Source: Streptomyces pristinaespiralis (GTDB taxonomy: Bacteria; Actinomycetota; Actinomycetes; Streptomycetales; Streptomycetaceae). Taken from it: a stretch of 64,000 bases of DNA. The stretch spans positions 6,197,501 to 6,261,500 of the forward strand of contig NZ_CP011340.1 of assembly GCF_001278075.1 (NCBI RefSeq), in the 5' to 3' direction. Below are positions 55,776-64,000 of this stretch, in pieces. Numbering within the stretch: the stretch's first letter is position 1; each line of letters opens with the position of its first letter. The notes under the pieces are model-generated. The model did no database searches and was not told where the DNA came from. It saw only the letters and a program-made list of their open reading frames with translations. Both the position numbers and the translations under genes were made by a program.

Positions 55776-56918
55776 ATGCACAAGACCCTGATCGTGACCA
55801 ACGACTTCCCGCCCAGGCCCGGCGGCATCCAGGCGTTCCTGCACAACATGGCGCTACGGCTGGATCCCGGACAACTCGTCGTCTACGCCTCCACGTGGAA
55901 GCGCGGCAAGGAGGGCGCGGCGGCGACCGCCGCGTTCGACGCCGAGCAGCCCTTCACGGTCGTACGCGACCGGACGACGATGCTCCTGCCGACCCCCCGG
56001 GTCACCCGCACGGCGGCGCGGCTGCTGCGTGAACACGGCTGCGAGTCCGTGTGGTTCGGCGCCGCCGCCCCGCTCGGGCTGATGGCCCCCGCGCTGCGGC
56101 GCGCGGGCGCGCGGCGGCTGGTGGCCACCACGCACGGCCACGAGGCGGGCTGGGCGCAGCTGCCCGCGTCCCGGCAGTTGCTGCGCCGCATCGGCGAGGG
56201 CACGGACACCATCACGTACCTCGGCGAGTACACCCGCTCGCGCATCGCCGCGGCGCTGACGCCGGAGGCCGCGGCCCGCATGGTCCAGCTGCCGCCCGGC
56301 GTCGACGAGAAGACCTTCCACCCCGGCTCGGGCGGCGACCTGGTCCGGCGGCGGCTGGGCCTGAGCGACCGGCCCGTGGTGGTGTGCGTCTCACGCCTCG
56401 TGCCGCGCAAGGGCCAGGACACGCTGATCCGTGCCATGCCCGCGATCCTGGCGAAGGTGCCGGACGCGGTGCTGCTGATCGTCGGCGGCGGCCCGTACGA
56501 GAACGAACTGCGGGGCCTCGCGGCGGAGACCGGGGTCGAGGGGTCCGTGCGCTTCACCGGCGCCGTGCCGTGGTCCGAACTCCCCGCGCACTACGGCGCG
56601 GGCGACGTCTTCGCCATGCCCTGCCGGACCCGCAGGGGCGGCCTGGACGTCGAGGGTCTCGGGATCGTCTACCTGGAGGCGTCGGCGACCGGCCTGCCCG
56701 TCGTGGCGGGCGACTCGGGCGGCGCGCCGGACGCGGTGCTCGAGGGCGAGACCGGCTGGGTCGTCCGCGGCGGCTCGGCGGAGGAGTCGGCGGAGCGCAT
56801 CGTGCACCTGCTGCAGGACCCGGAGCTGCGGAAGCGGATGGGGGAGCGGGGGCGGGCGTGGGTCGAGGAGAAGTGGCGGTGGGACCTGCTGGCGGAGCGG
56901 CTGAAGGCGCTGCTCTGA
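55776..56918 (+). CDS. pimB: GT4 glycosyltransferase, PimB-like mannosyltransferase
   Basis: A 380-residue GT-B enzyme of family GT4. N-terminal TNDFPPRPGGIQAF, central SRLVPRKGQDTLIRA (nucleotide-sugar site) and C-terminal EGLGIVYLEASATGLPVVAGDSGGAPDAV (catalytic EX7E region). This is the pattern of the GDP-mannose-dependent phosphatidylinositol mannosyltransferase PimB'. Divergent from the GT87 gene, a pairing also recalled in M. tuberculosis. TACTGT lies 8 nt before the ATG, so the message may be leaderless. Convergent with fadD across a strong hairpin. Confidence 0.88.
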   Translation: MHKTLIVTNDFPPRPGGIQAFLHNMALRLDPGQLVVYASTWKRGKEGAAATAAFDAEQPFTVVRDRTTMLLPTPRVTRTAARLLREHGCESVWFGAAAPLGLMAPALRRAGARRLVATTHGHEAGWAQLPASRQLLRRIGEGTDTITYLGEYTRSRIAAALTPEAAARMVQLPPGVDEKTFHPGSGGDLVRRRLGLSDRPVVVCVSRLVPRKGQDTLIRAMPAILAKVPDAVLLIVGGGPYENELRGLAAETGVEGSVRFTGAVPWSELPAHYGAGDVFAMPCRTRRGGLDVEGLGIVYLEASATGLPVVAGDSGGAPDAVLEGETGWVVRGGSAEESAERIVHLLQDPELRKRMGERGRAWVEEKWRWDLLAERLKALL

Positions 56919-56950
56919 GGGGGCGGGTCCGCGACCTGTACCGCGCTGCG

Positions 56951-57017
56951 CGCGGTGCCCTCGAACGACGGTGGGGCCGAAGTCGCCAGGCGACTTCGGC
57001 CCCACCGTCGTTCGAGG
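56951..57017. terminator. Bidirectional terminator, 29-bp stem hairpin
   Basis: A perfect palindrome centred on A56988 with arms 56959-56987 and 56989-57017. Between convergent pimB-like and fadD-like genes, 40 bp and 11 bp from the stops. Its GCGCGGTGCCCTC lead-in (56950-56961) recurs in the 28250-28363 cluster. Confidence 0.9.
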
Positions 57018-57027
57018 CGCGGGGGTG

Positions 57028-58824
57028 TCAGGCGCGGTAGATCGCTTCGATCTCGTCCGCGAAGTCCTTCGCCACCACGTTCCGCTTCAGCTTCAGCGAC
57101 GGCGTGATGTGGCCCGCCTCCTCCGTGAACTGCGTCGGCAGAATGCGGAACTTGCGCACCGACTCCGCCTTCGAGACGGCCGCGTTGCCGTCGTCCACGG
57201 CCCTCTGGATCTCCGCCCGCAGGTCCGCGTCGTCGCGCAGGGAGACCGCCGTGGAGCCGGCCGGCTTGCCGTGCTCCGCGGCCCAGCGGCCGAGGAACTC
57301 CTCGTCGATCGTGACGAGCGCGCCGACGAACGGGCGGCCGTCGCCGACGACCATGCACTCGGCGACGAGGGCGTGCCCGCGGATGCGGTCCTCGATCACC
57401 GCGGGGGCGACGTTCTTGCCACCGGCGGTGACCAGGATCTCCTTCTTGCGGCCGGTGATCGCGAGGTAGCCGTCCTCGTCGAGGGTGCCGATGTCGCCCG
57501 TGTGGAACCAGCCGTCGGCCAGGGCGTCGGCCGTCGCGGCCTCGTTGTTCCAGTAACCGGAGAAGATGTGCTCGCCGTGCAGCAGCACCTCGCCGTCGTC
57601 CGCGATCCGCACCACGGAGCCGGGCAGCGGCTGGCCGACCGTGCCGATCTTCTGGCGGTCCCACGGGTTGAACGCGGTCGCCGCGCACGACTCGGTGAGG
57701 CCGTAGCCCTCCAGCACGGTGAAGCCGATGCCGCGGAAGAAGTGACCGAGCCGCTCGCCCAGCGGCGCGCCGCCGGAGACCGCGTACTCGCCGCGGCCGC
57801 CGAGGACGGCGCGGAGCTTGCTGTAGACGAGCTTGTCGAAGACCTTGTGCTTGAGCTTCAGGCCGACCGGCACGCCGCCGGGGCCGCCCAGGGCGCGGCT
57901 GTAGGCGATGGCCGTGTTCGCGGCCTTGTCGAAGATCTTGCCCTTGCCGTCCGCCTGGGCCTTGGCCCGCGCGGAGTTGTAGACCTTCTCGAACACGCGG
58001 GGCACACCGAGGATCAGGGTCGGCCGGAAGGAGGCCAGCTCGTCGGTGAGGTTCTTGATGTCGGGGACGCAGCCGAGCCTGATCGGCGCCATCACGGCGG
58101 CCAGTTCGACCATGCGGCCGAAGACGTGCGCGGCCGGGAGGAACAGCAGCACGGAGCTCTCGCCCGTACGGAACAGCGGCTTCAGGCGCTCGACCAGGTT
58201 GCCGCACTCGGCGAAGAAGGCGCGGTGGGTGAGCACGCAGCCCTTGGGGCGGCCGGTGGTGCCGGAGGTGTAGACGATGGTCGCCGGGTCGTCGGCCTTG
58301 GCGGCGGCGCTGCGCTCGTCGACGGTCGCCTCGGAGATCTCGGCGCCGGCGGCGGTCAGTTCGTCGACCGCGCCCTTCTCGATCTGCCAGACGTTTTGCA
58401 GGGCCGGCAGCGAGTCGCGCACGGACTCCACGGCGGCGGCGTGCGCGTCGCCCTCGACGATCACGGCGGCGGCGCCGGAGTCGCCGAGGATCCACTGCAC
58501 CTGCTCCGCCGAACTGGTCTCGTAGACCGGCACGGTGACCGCGCCGGCGCTCCAGATCGCGAAGTCCAGCTGGACCCACTCGTAGCGGGTGCGGGACATC
58601 AGGCCGACCCGGTCGCCGGGCCGGATTCCGGCGGCGATCAGGCCTTTGGCGGCGGCACGCACCTCGGCCAGGAACTGCGTCGCGGTGACGTCCGTCCATC
58701 TGCCGTCGACCTTGCGGCCCATCACCGCCACATCCGGGTGCTGCGCGGCATTGCGGCGGATGAGATCCGTCAGGTTGCCGTCCGTGGGGACCTCGTACAG
58801 GGCCGGAAGGCTGAACTCGCGCAA
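57028..58824 (-). CDS. fadD: Long-chain fatty-acid--CoA ligase
   Basis: A 598-residue AMP-forming ligase activating fatty acids to acyl-CoA. Motifs: VYTSGTTGRPKGC (P-loop), GYGLTESCAATAFN, GWFHTGDIGTLDEDGY and KNVAPAVIEDRIR, with the near-C-terminal catalytic Lys in SLKLKRN. Typical FadD15-like length. TTG at 58824 is chosen because GAGGAG lies 8 nt upstream. Acyl-CoA supply could feed PI-mannoside acylation, given the pimB-like neighbour. Divergent from the metallophosphoesterase gene. Confidence 0.94.
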   Translation of the reverse strand: MREFSLPALYEVPTDGNLTDLIRRNAAQHPDVAVMGRKVDGRWTDVTATQFLAEVRAAAKGLIAAGIRPGDRVGLMSRTRYEWVQLDFAIWSAGAVTVPVYETSSAEQVQWILGDSGAAAVIVEGDAHAAAVESVRDSLPALQNVWQIEKGAVDELTAAGAEISEATVDERSAAAKADDPATIVYTSGTTGRPKGCVLTHRAFFAECGNLVERLKPLFRTGESSVLLFLPAAHVFGRMVELAAVMAPIRLGCVPDIKNLTDELASFRPTLILGVPRVFEKVYNSARAKAQADGKGKIFDKAANTAIAYSRALGGPGGVPVGLKLKHKVFDKLVYSKLRAVLGGRGEYAVSGGAPLGERLGHFFRGIGFTVLEGYGLTESCAATAFNPWDRQKIGTVGQPLPGSVVRIADDGEVLLHGEHIFSGYWNNEAATADALADGWFHTGDIGTLDEDGYLAITGRKKEILVTAGGKNVAPAVIEDRIRGHALVAECMVVGDGRPFVGALVTIDEEFLGRWAAEHGKPAGSTAVSLRDDADLRAEIQRAVDDGNAAVSKAESVRKFRILPTQFTEEAGHITPSLKLKRNVVAKDFADEIEAIYRA

Positions 58825-59104
58825 GACTGCTGCTCCTCATCGGGCGCCGGCGCCACGGCTCTGTGTGATGCACCGGCTGCGGTCCAAGATCGGGCAGGTG
58901 CTCGGTGGGGGTGAGCACGACTGGACTGCCCGGACGTTACCCACGAGTACACGGTTCCCGATAGGGGTTCCCGGCCAATGTTCTATGCGTCACACATCGA
59001 TGGCTGGACTTCGCGCAGAGTATTCCACTCCCCGCCCGGGACCCAAGTAACCGCAGGTAGGCCCCCTCTACCCAGCGCTGTCGACGGGTTCTAGGGTGAC
59101 CGCC

Positions 59105-59881
59105 ATGCGAGGCATGCGAGTCAACGTGGTCAGCGACGTGCACGGCAATGCGAAGGATCTCGCCATTGCGGGCGACGGTGCCGATGCTTTGATCTGCCTC
59201 GGTGACCTGGTGCTTTTCCTTGACTACGCCGACCACTCACGCGGCATCTTCCCCGACCTGTTCGGCGTGGAGAACGCCGACCGGATCGTGGAACTGCGCT
59301 CCGCCAGGCGCTTCGACGAGGCCCGGGAGTTCGGGCGCGGGCTCTGGGCGGAGCTCGGCATCGACAAGGAGACCGCCATCGAGGCGGCCGTACGGCGCCA
59401 GTACGCCGAGCTGTTCGCCGCCTTTCCCACCCCGACGTACGCCACCTACGGCAACGTCGACATGCCTGCCCTGTGGCACGAGTACGCCCGCCCCGGCACC
59501 ACCGTCCTCGACGGCGAGCGGGTGGAGATCGGCGGCCGGGTCTTCGGCTTCGTCGGCGGCGGACTGCGCACCCCGATGCGCACGCCGTACGAGATCTCCG
59601 ACGAGGAGTACGCCGCCAAGGTCGAGGCGATCGGCGAGGTCGACGTCCTCTGCTCGCACATCCCGCCCGACGTCCCGGAACTGACCTACGACACCGTCGC
59701 CCGCCGCTTCGAACGCGGCAGCCGCGCCCTGCTGGACGCCATCCGGCGCACCCGGCCCCGGTACTCGCTCTTCGGCCATGTCCATCAGCCGCTCGTCCGC
59801 CGGATGAGGGTGGGCGCGACCGAGTGCGTCAACGTCGGGCACTTCGCCGCCCGCGGCCGTCCCTGGTCCCTGTCCTGGTGA
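59105..59881 (+). CDS. Calcineurin-like metallophosphoesterase
   Basis: A 258-residue enzyme with the dinuclear metal motifs DVHGN (N-terminal), GDLV, GNVD, SHIPP and GHVH (C-terminal), complete for the family. ATG at 59105 (or 59114, MRVNVV). TAGGGT lies 7 nt before the first ATG, so the message is likely leaderless. Specific substrate unknown; phosphodiesters or nucleotides are possible. It opens a plus-strand row that continues to glucokinase. Confidence 0.92.
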   Translation: MRGMRVNVVSDVHGNAKDLAIAGDGADALICLGDLVLFLDYADHSRGIFPDLFGVENADRIVELRSARRFDEAREFGRGLWAELGIDKETAIEAAVRRQYAELFAAFPTPTYATYGNVDMPALWHEYARPGTTVLDGERVEIGGRVFGFVGGGLRTPMRTPYEISDEEYAAKVEAIGEVDVLCSHIPPDVPELTYDTVARRFERGSRALLDAIRRTRPRYSLFGHVHQPLVRRMRVGATECVNVGHFAARGRPWSLSW

Positions 59882-59972
59882 GCCGGGGCACGCACCGGAC
59901 GGCCGTGCGGTCGCGATAGCCTGCACCCCACACACCTGCCCGGTCCGTACCGCACTGTGAGGAGCCGCAGAG

Positions 59973-60422
59973 ATGGCGGAACACACCAGCTCGAGCATCA
60001 CGATCGATGCGGCACCGGCCGAGGTCATGGGCGTCATCTCGGACTTCACCCGCTACCCGGAGTGGACCGGCGAGGTGAAGGAGGCGGAGGTGCTCGCCAC
60101 CGACGCCGAGGGGCGGGCCGAGCAGGTCCGCCTGGTGCTGGACGCCGGGGCGATCAAGGACGACCACACCCTCGCCTACACCTGGCACGGGGCCAACGAG
60201 GTCAGCTGGACCCTGGTCAAGTCCCAGATGCTGCGCGCCATCGACGGTTCCTACCGCCTCTCGCCGGTCGGCGGCGGTGACCGTACCGAGGTCACGTACC
60301 AGCTCACCGTCGACGTCAAGATCCCGATGCTCGGCATGATCAAGCGCAAGGCGGAGAAGGTCATCATCGACCGTGCCCTCGCCGGTCTGAAGAAGCGCGT
60401 CGAGAGCGGCGCCGGCGCCTGA
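59973..60422 (+). CDS. SRPBCC (START-like/polyketide cyclase) family protein
   Basis: A 149-residue ligand-binding protein of the SRPBCC superfamily (ITIDAAPAEVMGVISDFTRYPEWTGEVKEAEV; C-terminal IKRKAEKVIIDRALAGLKKRVES helix). Hydrophobic cavity proteins that carry lipids or small molecules. ATG with GAGGAG 8 nt upstream. Its stop shares one base with the ATG of the ArsA-like gene, so the pair is coupled. From memory, M. tuberculosis Rv2185c/Rv2184c has the same order. Confidence 0.92.
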   Translation: MAEHTSSSITIDAAPAEVMGVISDFTRYPEWTGEVKEAEVLATDAEGRAEQVRLVLDAGAIKDDHTLAYTWHGANEVSWTLVKSQMLRAIDGSYRLSPVGGGDRTEVTYQLTVDVKIPMLGMIKRKAEKVIIDRALAGLKKRVESGAGA

Positions 60423-61702
60423 TGCGCAAGGTCCTCGTCACCGGCCTCGGCGGCGCGGGCCGCACCACCGTCGCCGCCGCCACGGCGCTCGCCGAGGCCG
60501 CGCGCGGCCGGCGGGCACTGTTCCTCTCCGCGGACCCGGGCGACGTGCTCGGCGCGCCGGTCACCGCCGCTCCCGAAGAGCCCGCCCTGGTCCGCGAGGG
60601 CCTGTGGGCCGCCCGCGTCGACGCCGGCGCCGACTTCCGCGCCGAGTTCCTCGACCTCCAGGAACGTGCCTCCGCGGCGCTGGACCTGTTGGGCGCGGCC
60701 CGGCTCGAGGACGAGGAACTGACCCGGCTGCCCGGCAGCGAGCAGTTCGCCCTGCTGCGGGCGCTCACCGTCGCCTCGCGCGGCGGCTGGGACGTGGTCG
60801 TCGTCGACATGCCGCCGCTGCACGAGACGATCGCGCTGCTCGCCCTCCCGGAGGAACTGCGCCGCTATCTGCGCCGCCTCCTCCCGCAGGAACGCCAGGC
60901 CGCCCGCGCGCTGCGCCCGGTGCTCGCCCAGCTCGCCGGTGTGCCCATGCCGGCCCGGTGGCTGTACGGGACCGCTGAGCGCTGGGACACCGAACTGGCG
61001 GGTGTGCAGGCGCTGATCGAGTCCGTGAACACCACCTTGCGGGTCGTCGCGGAGCCGGGCCCCCGGGCCGCCGCGGCCCTGCTCGAGGCCCGCGCCGGAC
61101 TCGCCCTGCACGGGCTCGCCGTGGACGCCCTCGTGGCGAACCGGAACCTGCCCCGTGAATCGGCGGACCCCTGGCTCGCCCCTCTCGTCGCCCAGCAGGA
61201 GAAGTGCCTGCACGAGTGGTACGGCACCCGGCTGCCCCGCGCCTCCATGTGCGAGGTCCCCCACCTGGGCCGGGACCCGCAGGGGCTCGAGGACCTCGCC
61301 CTGCTCGACACCCGGGCCGTCCGCACCGCCGCCGGCGGGGACGGACCGGCCGCCGGCGCAAGGGCGCACCGGGGCGACGGACTCGCCGTCGGAGGGGACC
61401 CGGAGCGGGAGGGACCCCGCCCCGGTCCCGGCCGCATCGACCGGCCCGAGCCCTCCGCGACCGGTCCCGGCGCCGAGGACGCCCTCTACGTGTGGGAACT
61501 GGAGCTGCCCGGCGTCGTCAAGGAGCAGCTCTCCCTCGTCCGCCGCGGGGATGAACTCCTGATCGGAGCGGGGCCGTTCCGCAGGATCCTTCCGCTGCCC
61601 TCGGCGCTGCGCCGCTGCACCGTCGCCGGCGCGGGTCTCGCGGACGGCACGCTCAGGGTCCGCTTCACGCCGGACCCGGGACTGTGGCCGCGGACACACT
61701 GA
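60422..61702 (+). CDS. ArsA/GET3-like ATPase
   Basis: A 426-residue P-loop protein. The deviant Walker A reads GLGGAGRTT in place of GKGGVGKT: the signature Lys pair is lost, leaving Arg-Thr at the end, so ATP hydrolysis is doubtful. Switch-like DVVVVDMPPLHETI resembles the ArsA DTAPTGHT region only loosely. The C-terminus (about 350-426) has an alpha-crystallin-like beta pattern (YVWELELPGVVKEQLSLVRRGDEL), as in some actinobacterial ArsA-like proteins. A Gly/Pro/Arg/Asp linker (300-350) separates it. Coupled with the SRPBCC gene. Unlikely to pump arsenite; more likely a membrane-protein or lipid-handling partner. Confidence 0.85.
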   Translation: MRKVLVTGLGGAGRTTVAAATALAEAARGRRALFLSADPGDVLGAPVTAAPEEPALVREGLWAARVDAGADFRAEFLDLQERASAALDLLGAARLEDEELTRLPGSEQFALLRALTVASRGGWDVVVVDMPPLHETIALLALPEELRRYLRRLLPQERQAARALRPVLAQLAGVPMPARWLYGTAERWDTELAGVQALIESVNTTLRVVAEPGPRAAAALLEARAGLALHGLAVDALVANRNLPRESADPWLAPLVAQQEKCLHEWYGTRLPRASMCEVPHLGRDPQGLEDLALLDTRAVRTAAGGDGPAAGARAHRGDGLAVGGDPEREGPRPGPGRIDRPEPSATGPGAEDALYVWELELPGVVKEQLSLVRRGDELLIGAGPFRRILPLPSALRRCTVAGAGLADGTLRVRFTPDPGLWPRTH

Positions 61703-61770
61703 ACGCCGTTCCAGCGTTCGGGTACCGTCGAGAGCACACAACCCCTCGAAACGGCCCCCAGGAGTACGTC

Positions 61771-62214
61771 ATGAGCGATGCGACCGAGCGCCCCGACGCC
61801 GACGCCTGGGCCACCGCCTGCGAGGAGGACCTCCAGCAGGAGCAGGCCCGCCGCCGGGCACAGTACGGGCAGCCGCCGGGTTCCGCCGCCGAAGAACTGC
61901 GAAAGCTCTTCGACGTCGTGGCGGAGAAGGTCACCTCCTTGCAGTCGTCCCTGCCCGGCGTGGCCGCGCAGAGCGCCGTCCAGCAGTTCGTGAACCAGGC
62001 GAAGGCCGCCGCCCAGCCGGTCATCGAACGAAACCCGCAGGTCTTCGACCATCTCGCGGCCGCCGGCGGCGAACTGCTCGCCGCCTACCGGTCCGCCGTC
62101 GAGGGCTCGGAGCGCCGCTGGACGCAGCGCCCCGCGGGCTCCGCGGACGCCAAGGAGAGCGACGACCCGCGTGACGAGGGCCCCGGCGGCAGCGAGCACA
62201 TCGACCTGGACTGA
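61771..62214 (+). CDS. DUF5304-type small acidic protein
   Basis: A 147-residue soluble protein with charged ends (MSDATERPDADAW... and ...GGSEHIDLD) and a helical, Ala/Gln-rich middle (LRKLFDVVAEKVTSLQSSLP, VQQFVNQAKAAAQP). No catalytic motif. ATG with CCAGGAG 7 nt upstream. It sits between the ArsA-like and glucokinase genes in a same-strand row (66 bp to glkA), so it is probably co-transcribed. Confidence 0.85.
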   Translation: MSDATERPDADAWATACEEDLQQEQARRRAQYGQPPGSAAEELRKLFDVVAEKVTSLQSSLPGVAAQSAVQQFVNQAKAAAQPVIERNPQVFDHLAAAGGELLAAYRSAVEGSERRWTQRPAGSADAKESDDPRDEGPGGSEHIDLD

Positions 62215-62279
62215 CCAGGGCGTGCCCGCCCTCGGGTACGGTTGGCCTTAGCGGGGCTCGACCGAATACTGAGGGACAC

Positions 62280-63221
62280 ATGGGACTCACCATCGGCGTC
62301 GACATCGGCGGCACGAAGATCGCGGCGGGCGTGGTCGACGAAGAGGGCACCATTCTCGAGACGCACACCGTGCCCACCCCGTCGACTGCCGAAGGCATCG
62401 TCGACGCGATCTGTGCTGCCGTAGCGGGAGCCGGCCAGGGCCACGAGATCGAGGCCGTCGGTATCGGAGCCGCCGGTTACGTCGACGACAAGCGCGCCAC
62501 GGTCCTCTTCGCGCCGAACATCGACTGGCGCCACGAGCCGCTCAAGGACAAGGTCGAACAGCGTGTCGGCCTTCCCGTCGTGGTCGAGAACGACGCCAAC
62601 GCCGCCGCGTGGGGCGAGTACCGCTTCGGCGCCGGCCAGGGCCACGAGGACGTCATCTGCATCACGCTGGGCACCGGCCTCGGCGGCGGCATCATCATCG
62701 GCAACAAGCTGCGCCGCGGACGGTTCGGCGTCGCCGCCGAGTTCGGTCACATCCGGGTCGTCCCCGACGGCCTCCTGTGCGGCTGCGGCAGCCAGGGCTG
62801 CTGGGAGCAGTACGCCTCCGGCCGCGCCCTCGTCCGCTACGCCAAGCAGCGCGCCAACGCCACACCGGAGAACGCGACGATCCTGCTCGCCCTCGGCGAC
62901 GGCACCGTCGACGGCATCCAGGGCAAGCACATCAGCGAGGCCGCCCGGCAGGGCTGCCCCGTCGCCGTCGACTCCTTCCGTGAGCTGGCGCGCTGGGCGG
63001 GAGCCGGTCTCGCGGACCTGGCCTCGCTCTTCGACCCCTCGGCGTTCATCGTCGGCGGCGGCGTCTCCGACGAGGGCGACCTCGTGCTCGACCCCATCCG
63101 CAAGTCCTTCCGCCGCTGGCTGATCGGCGGCCAGTGGCGGCCGCACGCCCAGGTGCTCGCCGCGCAACTGGGCGGCAAGGCGGGGCTGGTGGGCGCCGCG
63201 GACCTGGCACGCCAGGGCTGA
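62280..63221 (+). CDS. glkA: Glucokinase, ROK family
   Basis: A 313-residue ATP-dependent glucokinase. ROK features: IGVDIGGTKIAAGVVD, ENDANAAAWGEYRFGAG, LGTGLGGGIIIGNKLRRG and the zinc site GHIRVVPDGLLCGCGSQGCWEQ (His plus Cys cluster). ATG with GAGGGA close upstream. Established knowledge: in Streptomyces coelicolor GlkA both phosphorylates glucose and mediates carbon catabolite repression, so this gene is likely a global regulator of carbon use as well. Confidence 0.96.
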   Translation: MGLTIGVDIGGTKIAAGVVDEEGTILETHTVPTPSTAEGIVDAICAAVAGAGQGHEIEAVGIGAAGYVDDKRATVLFAPNIDWRHEPLKDKVEQRVGLPVVVENDANAAAWGEYRFGAGQGHEDVICITLGTGLGGGIIIGNKLRRGRFGVAAEFGHIRVVPDGLLCGCGSQGCWEQYASGRALVRYAKQRANATPENATILLALGDGTVDGIQGKHISEAARQGCPVAVDSFRELARWAGAGLADLASLFDPSAFIVGGGVSDEGDLVLDPIRKSFRRWLIGGQWRPHAQVLAAQLGGKAGLVGAADLARQG

Positions 63222-63243
63222 CCCGCGGTATCCGTCTCCGGCA

Positions 63244-63313
63244 GGTGCCCGCCGCGCCCGCCGAGGGGTGCGGCCTTCCCGGCCGCGTCCTTCGCCGAAG
63301 CGCGGCGGGCACC
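63244..63313 (+). terminator. Nested hairpin after glkA
   Basis: Outer 13-bp stem (63244-63256 with 63301-63313) enclosing an inner GCGGCC/GGCCGC hairpin (63270-63286). Lies 23 bp past glkA and runs up to the likely promoter of the next gene. Confidence 0.6.
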
Positions 63314-63329
63314 GTCGTATGTTGCTCCC

Positions 63330-64000
63330 ATGGCGATCACCGCACTGCCCAAGTCCCGCACCGAGCCGGACGGTTCGGCCGTGGTCCGGGTCCTCGGCTA
63401 CAACATCCGCTCCATGCGCGACGACGAGGAGGCGCTGGCCCGGGTCATCCGGGCCTGCGAACCCGACCTGGTGTTCGTCCAGGAAGCCCCGCGCTTCTTC
63501 CGCTGGCGCAAGCACGCTGCGCGGCTCGCCGCGAAGACCGACCTGGTGATGCTCTCCGGCGGCGCGACGGCGGCGGGACCGATGCTGCTGTGCTCGCTGC
63601 GGGCCACGGTGGAACGCACCGAGGACGTCCTGCTGCCCCGCACCCCCGGCCTGCACCGGCGCGGCTTCGCCACGGCCGTCGTCCGCTTCGCGGGCGCGCG
63701 GGTGGGACTGATCAGCTGCCATCTGAGCCTCGCGGCCGACGAGCGCCTCGCCCAGGCGGGACTGCTGCTGGACCGGCTGAAGGCGATGGACGTGCCGCAC
63801 GCGATCGTCGCGGGTGACATCAACGAACGGCCCGGAGGCCGGGCCTTCGGCCGCCTGGCGGGGGAGCTTCAGGACTGCTGGGCCGTGGCCCCGTGGGGCG
63901 GGGAGCACACGTCCACGGCCGCCGGACCGCACCAGCGGATCGACGCGGTCTTCGCGACGGAGGGGGTGGAGGTCCTGGGGTGCGGTGTGCCGGATCTGCC
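63330..64000 (+). CDS. Endonuclease/exonuclease/phosphatase-family protein, truncated by window end
   Basis: An open frame from ATG at 63330 to the window end (at least 223 residues), without stop. EEP fold motifs: VLGYNIRSM (strand with metal-binding Asn), PDLVFVQEAP (Glu), LISCHLSLAADE, HAIVAGDINERPGG (GDxN metal site) and HQRIDAVFAT (the H-x-x-IDxxF end motif). It could act on nucleic acids or phospholipids. TATGTT ends 5-6 nt before the ATG, so it is probably leaderless. Confidence 0.88.
   Translation, partial: MAITALPKSRTEPDGSAVVRVLGYNIRSMRDDEEALARVIRACEPDLVFVQEAPRFFRWRKHAARLAAKTDLVMLSGGATAAGPMLLCSLRATVERTEDVLLPRTPGLHRRGFATAVVRFAGARVGLISCHLSLAADERLAQAGLLLDRLKAMDVPHAIVAGDINERPGGRAFGRLAGELQDCWAVAPWGGEHTSTAAGPHQRIDAVFATEGVEVLGCGVPDL

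Overview
This is a chromosomal core segment from a high-GC actinobacterium, almost certainly Streptomyces or a close relative. The evidence is the strong G/C bias at third codon positions, frequent GTG and TTG starts, many 4-nt ATGA/GTGA gene overlaps, and the gene content: actinobacterial bcc-aa3 respiratory genes, a PspA/PspAA pair, a ROK glucokinase and NlpC/P60 hydrolases. I see no prophage, insertion sequence, integrase, CRISPR array, rRNA or tRNA. From memory, and unchecked, the order resembles the sucB-to-glkA stretch of Streptomyces coelicolor. It also parallels the Mycobacterium tuberculosis dlaT-cob-adoK-cta-qcr-trpD-pimB-fadD15 neighbourhood, so most of it looks like old vertical backbone.

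Layout. 1-5.9 kb (minus strand): a GntR/FCD regulator, then the E2 (sucB/dlaT) and E3 (lpd) subunits of the 2-oxoacid dehydrogenases, and leucyl aminopeptidase. 6.2-8.6 kb: a frameshifted membrane-protein gene followed by two coupled glycoside-hydrolase-like genes (spherulin-4/GH135-like and GH114). 8.6-13.0 kb: cobalamin nucleotide-loop genes cobS, cobT and an MBL-CobU fusion, interrupted by a plus-strand membrane gene and by the remnant of a lysyltransferase-like gene. 13.1-17.4 kb: small protein, HtrA-like protease, methyltransferase with a probable CTG start, DUF3043 protein, PspA and PspAA. 17.5-22.7 kb: NarL-type two-component pair and an RND exporter. 22.9-27.7 kb: nadA, an ErpA/HesB iron-sulfur protein, an anchored protein and an adenosine-kinase-like PfkB protein.

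27.7-28.5 kb is a non-coding block of tandem GC-rich repeats and hairpins. 28.5-40.7 kb is the respiratory region: a cysteine desulfurase-TusA fusion, ctaCDF, an L,D-transpeptidase, a degenerate receiver protein, then ctaE-qcrCAB and trpD. 40.8-45.1 kb: a SAM-IV-type riboswitch leading into a class V aminotransferase/cysteine desulfurase, then glycerate kinase and an SLC13-type anion transporter. 45.2-48.7 kb: an OmpR/HK pair with a small secreted protein, an AsnC-type single-domain protein and a rhomboid protease. 48.9-54.5 kb: zinc-ribbon protein, NYN-domain protein, two tandem NlpC/P60 hydrolases (the first behind a long structured leader) and a lipoprotein metallopeptidase. 54.4-64 kb: GT87 mannosyltransferase, PimB-like GT4, FadD, metallophosphoesterase, SRPBCC protein, ArsA-like ATPase, DUF5304 protein, glucokinase and a truncated EEP-family gene.

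How the parts fit: E2/E3, the cytochrome bcc-aa3 genes and nadA/erpA serve central carbon flow, respiration and Fe-S/NAD supply. The second half is envelope work: peptidoglycan hydrolases, L,D-transpeptidase, PI-mannoside or lipoglycan glycosyltransferases and acyl-CoA supply. The items that stand out as unexplained are the pseudoknotted leader before the first NlpC gene, the 15-unit tandem array, the frameshifted gene ahead of the galactosaminidase-type pair, the lysyltransferase remnant inside the cob cluster, and the CTG start.
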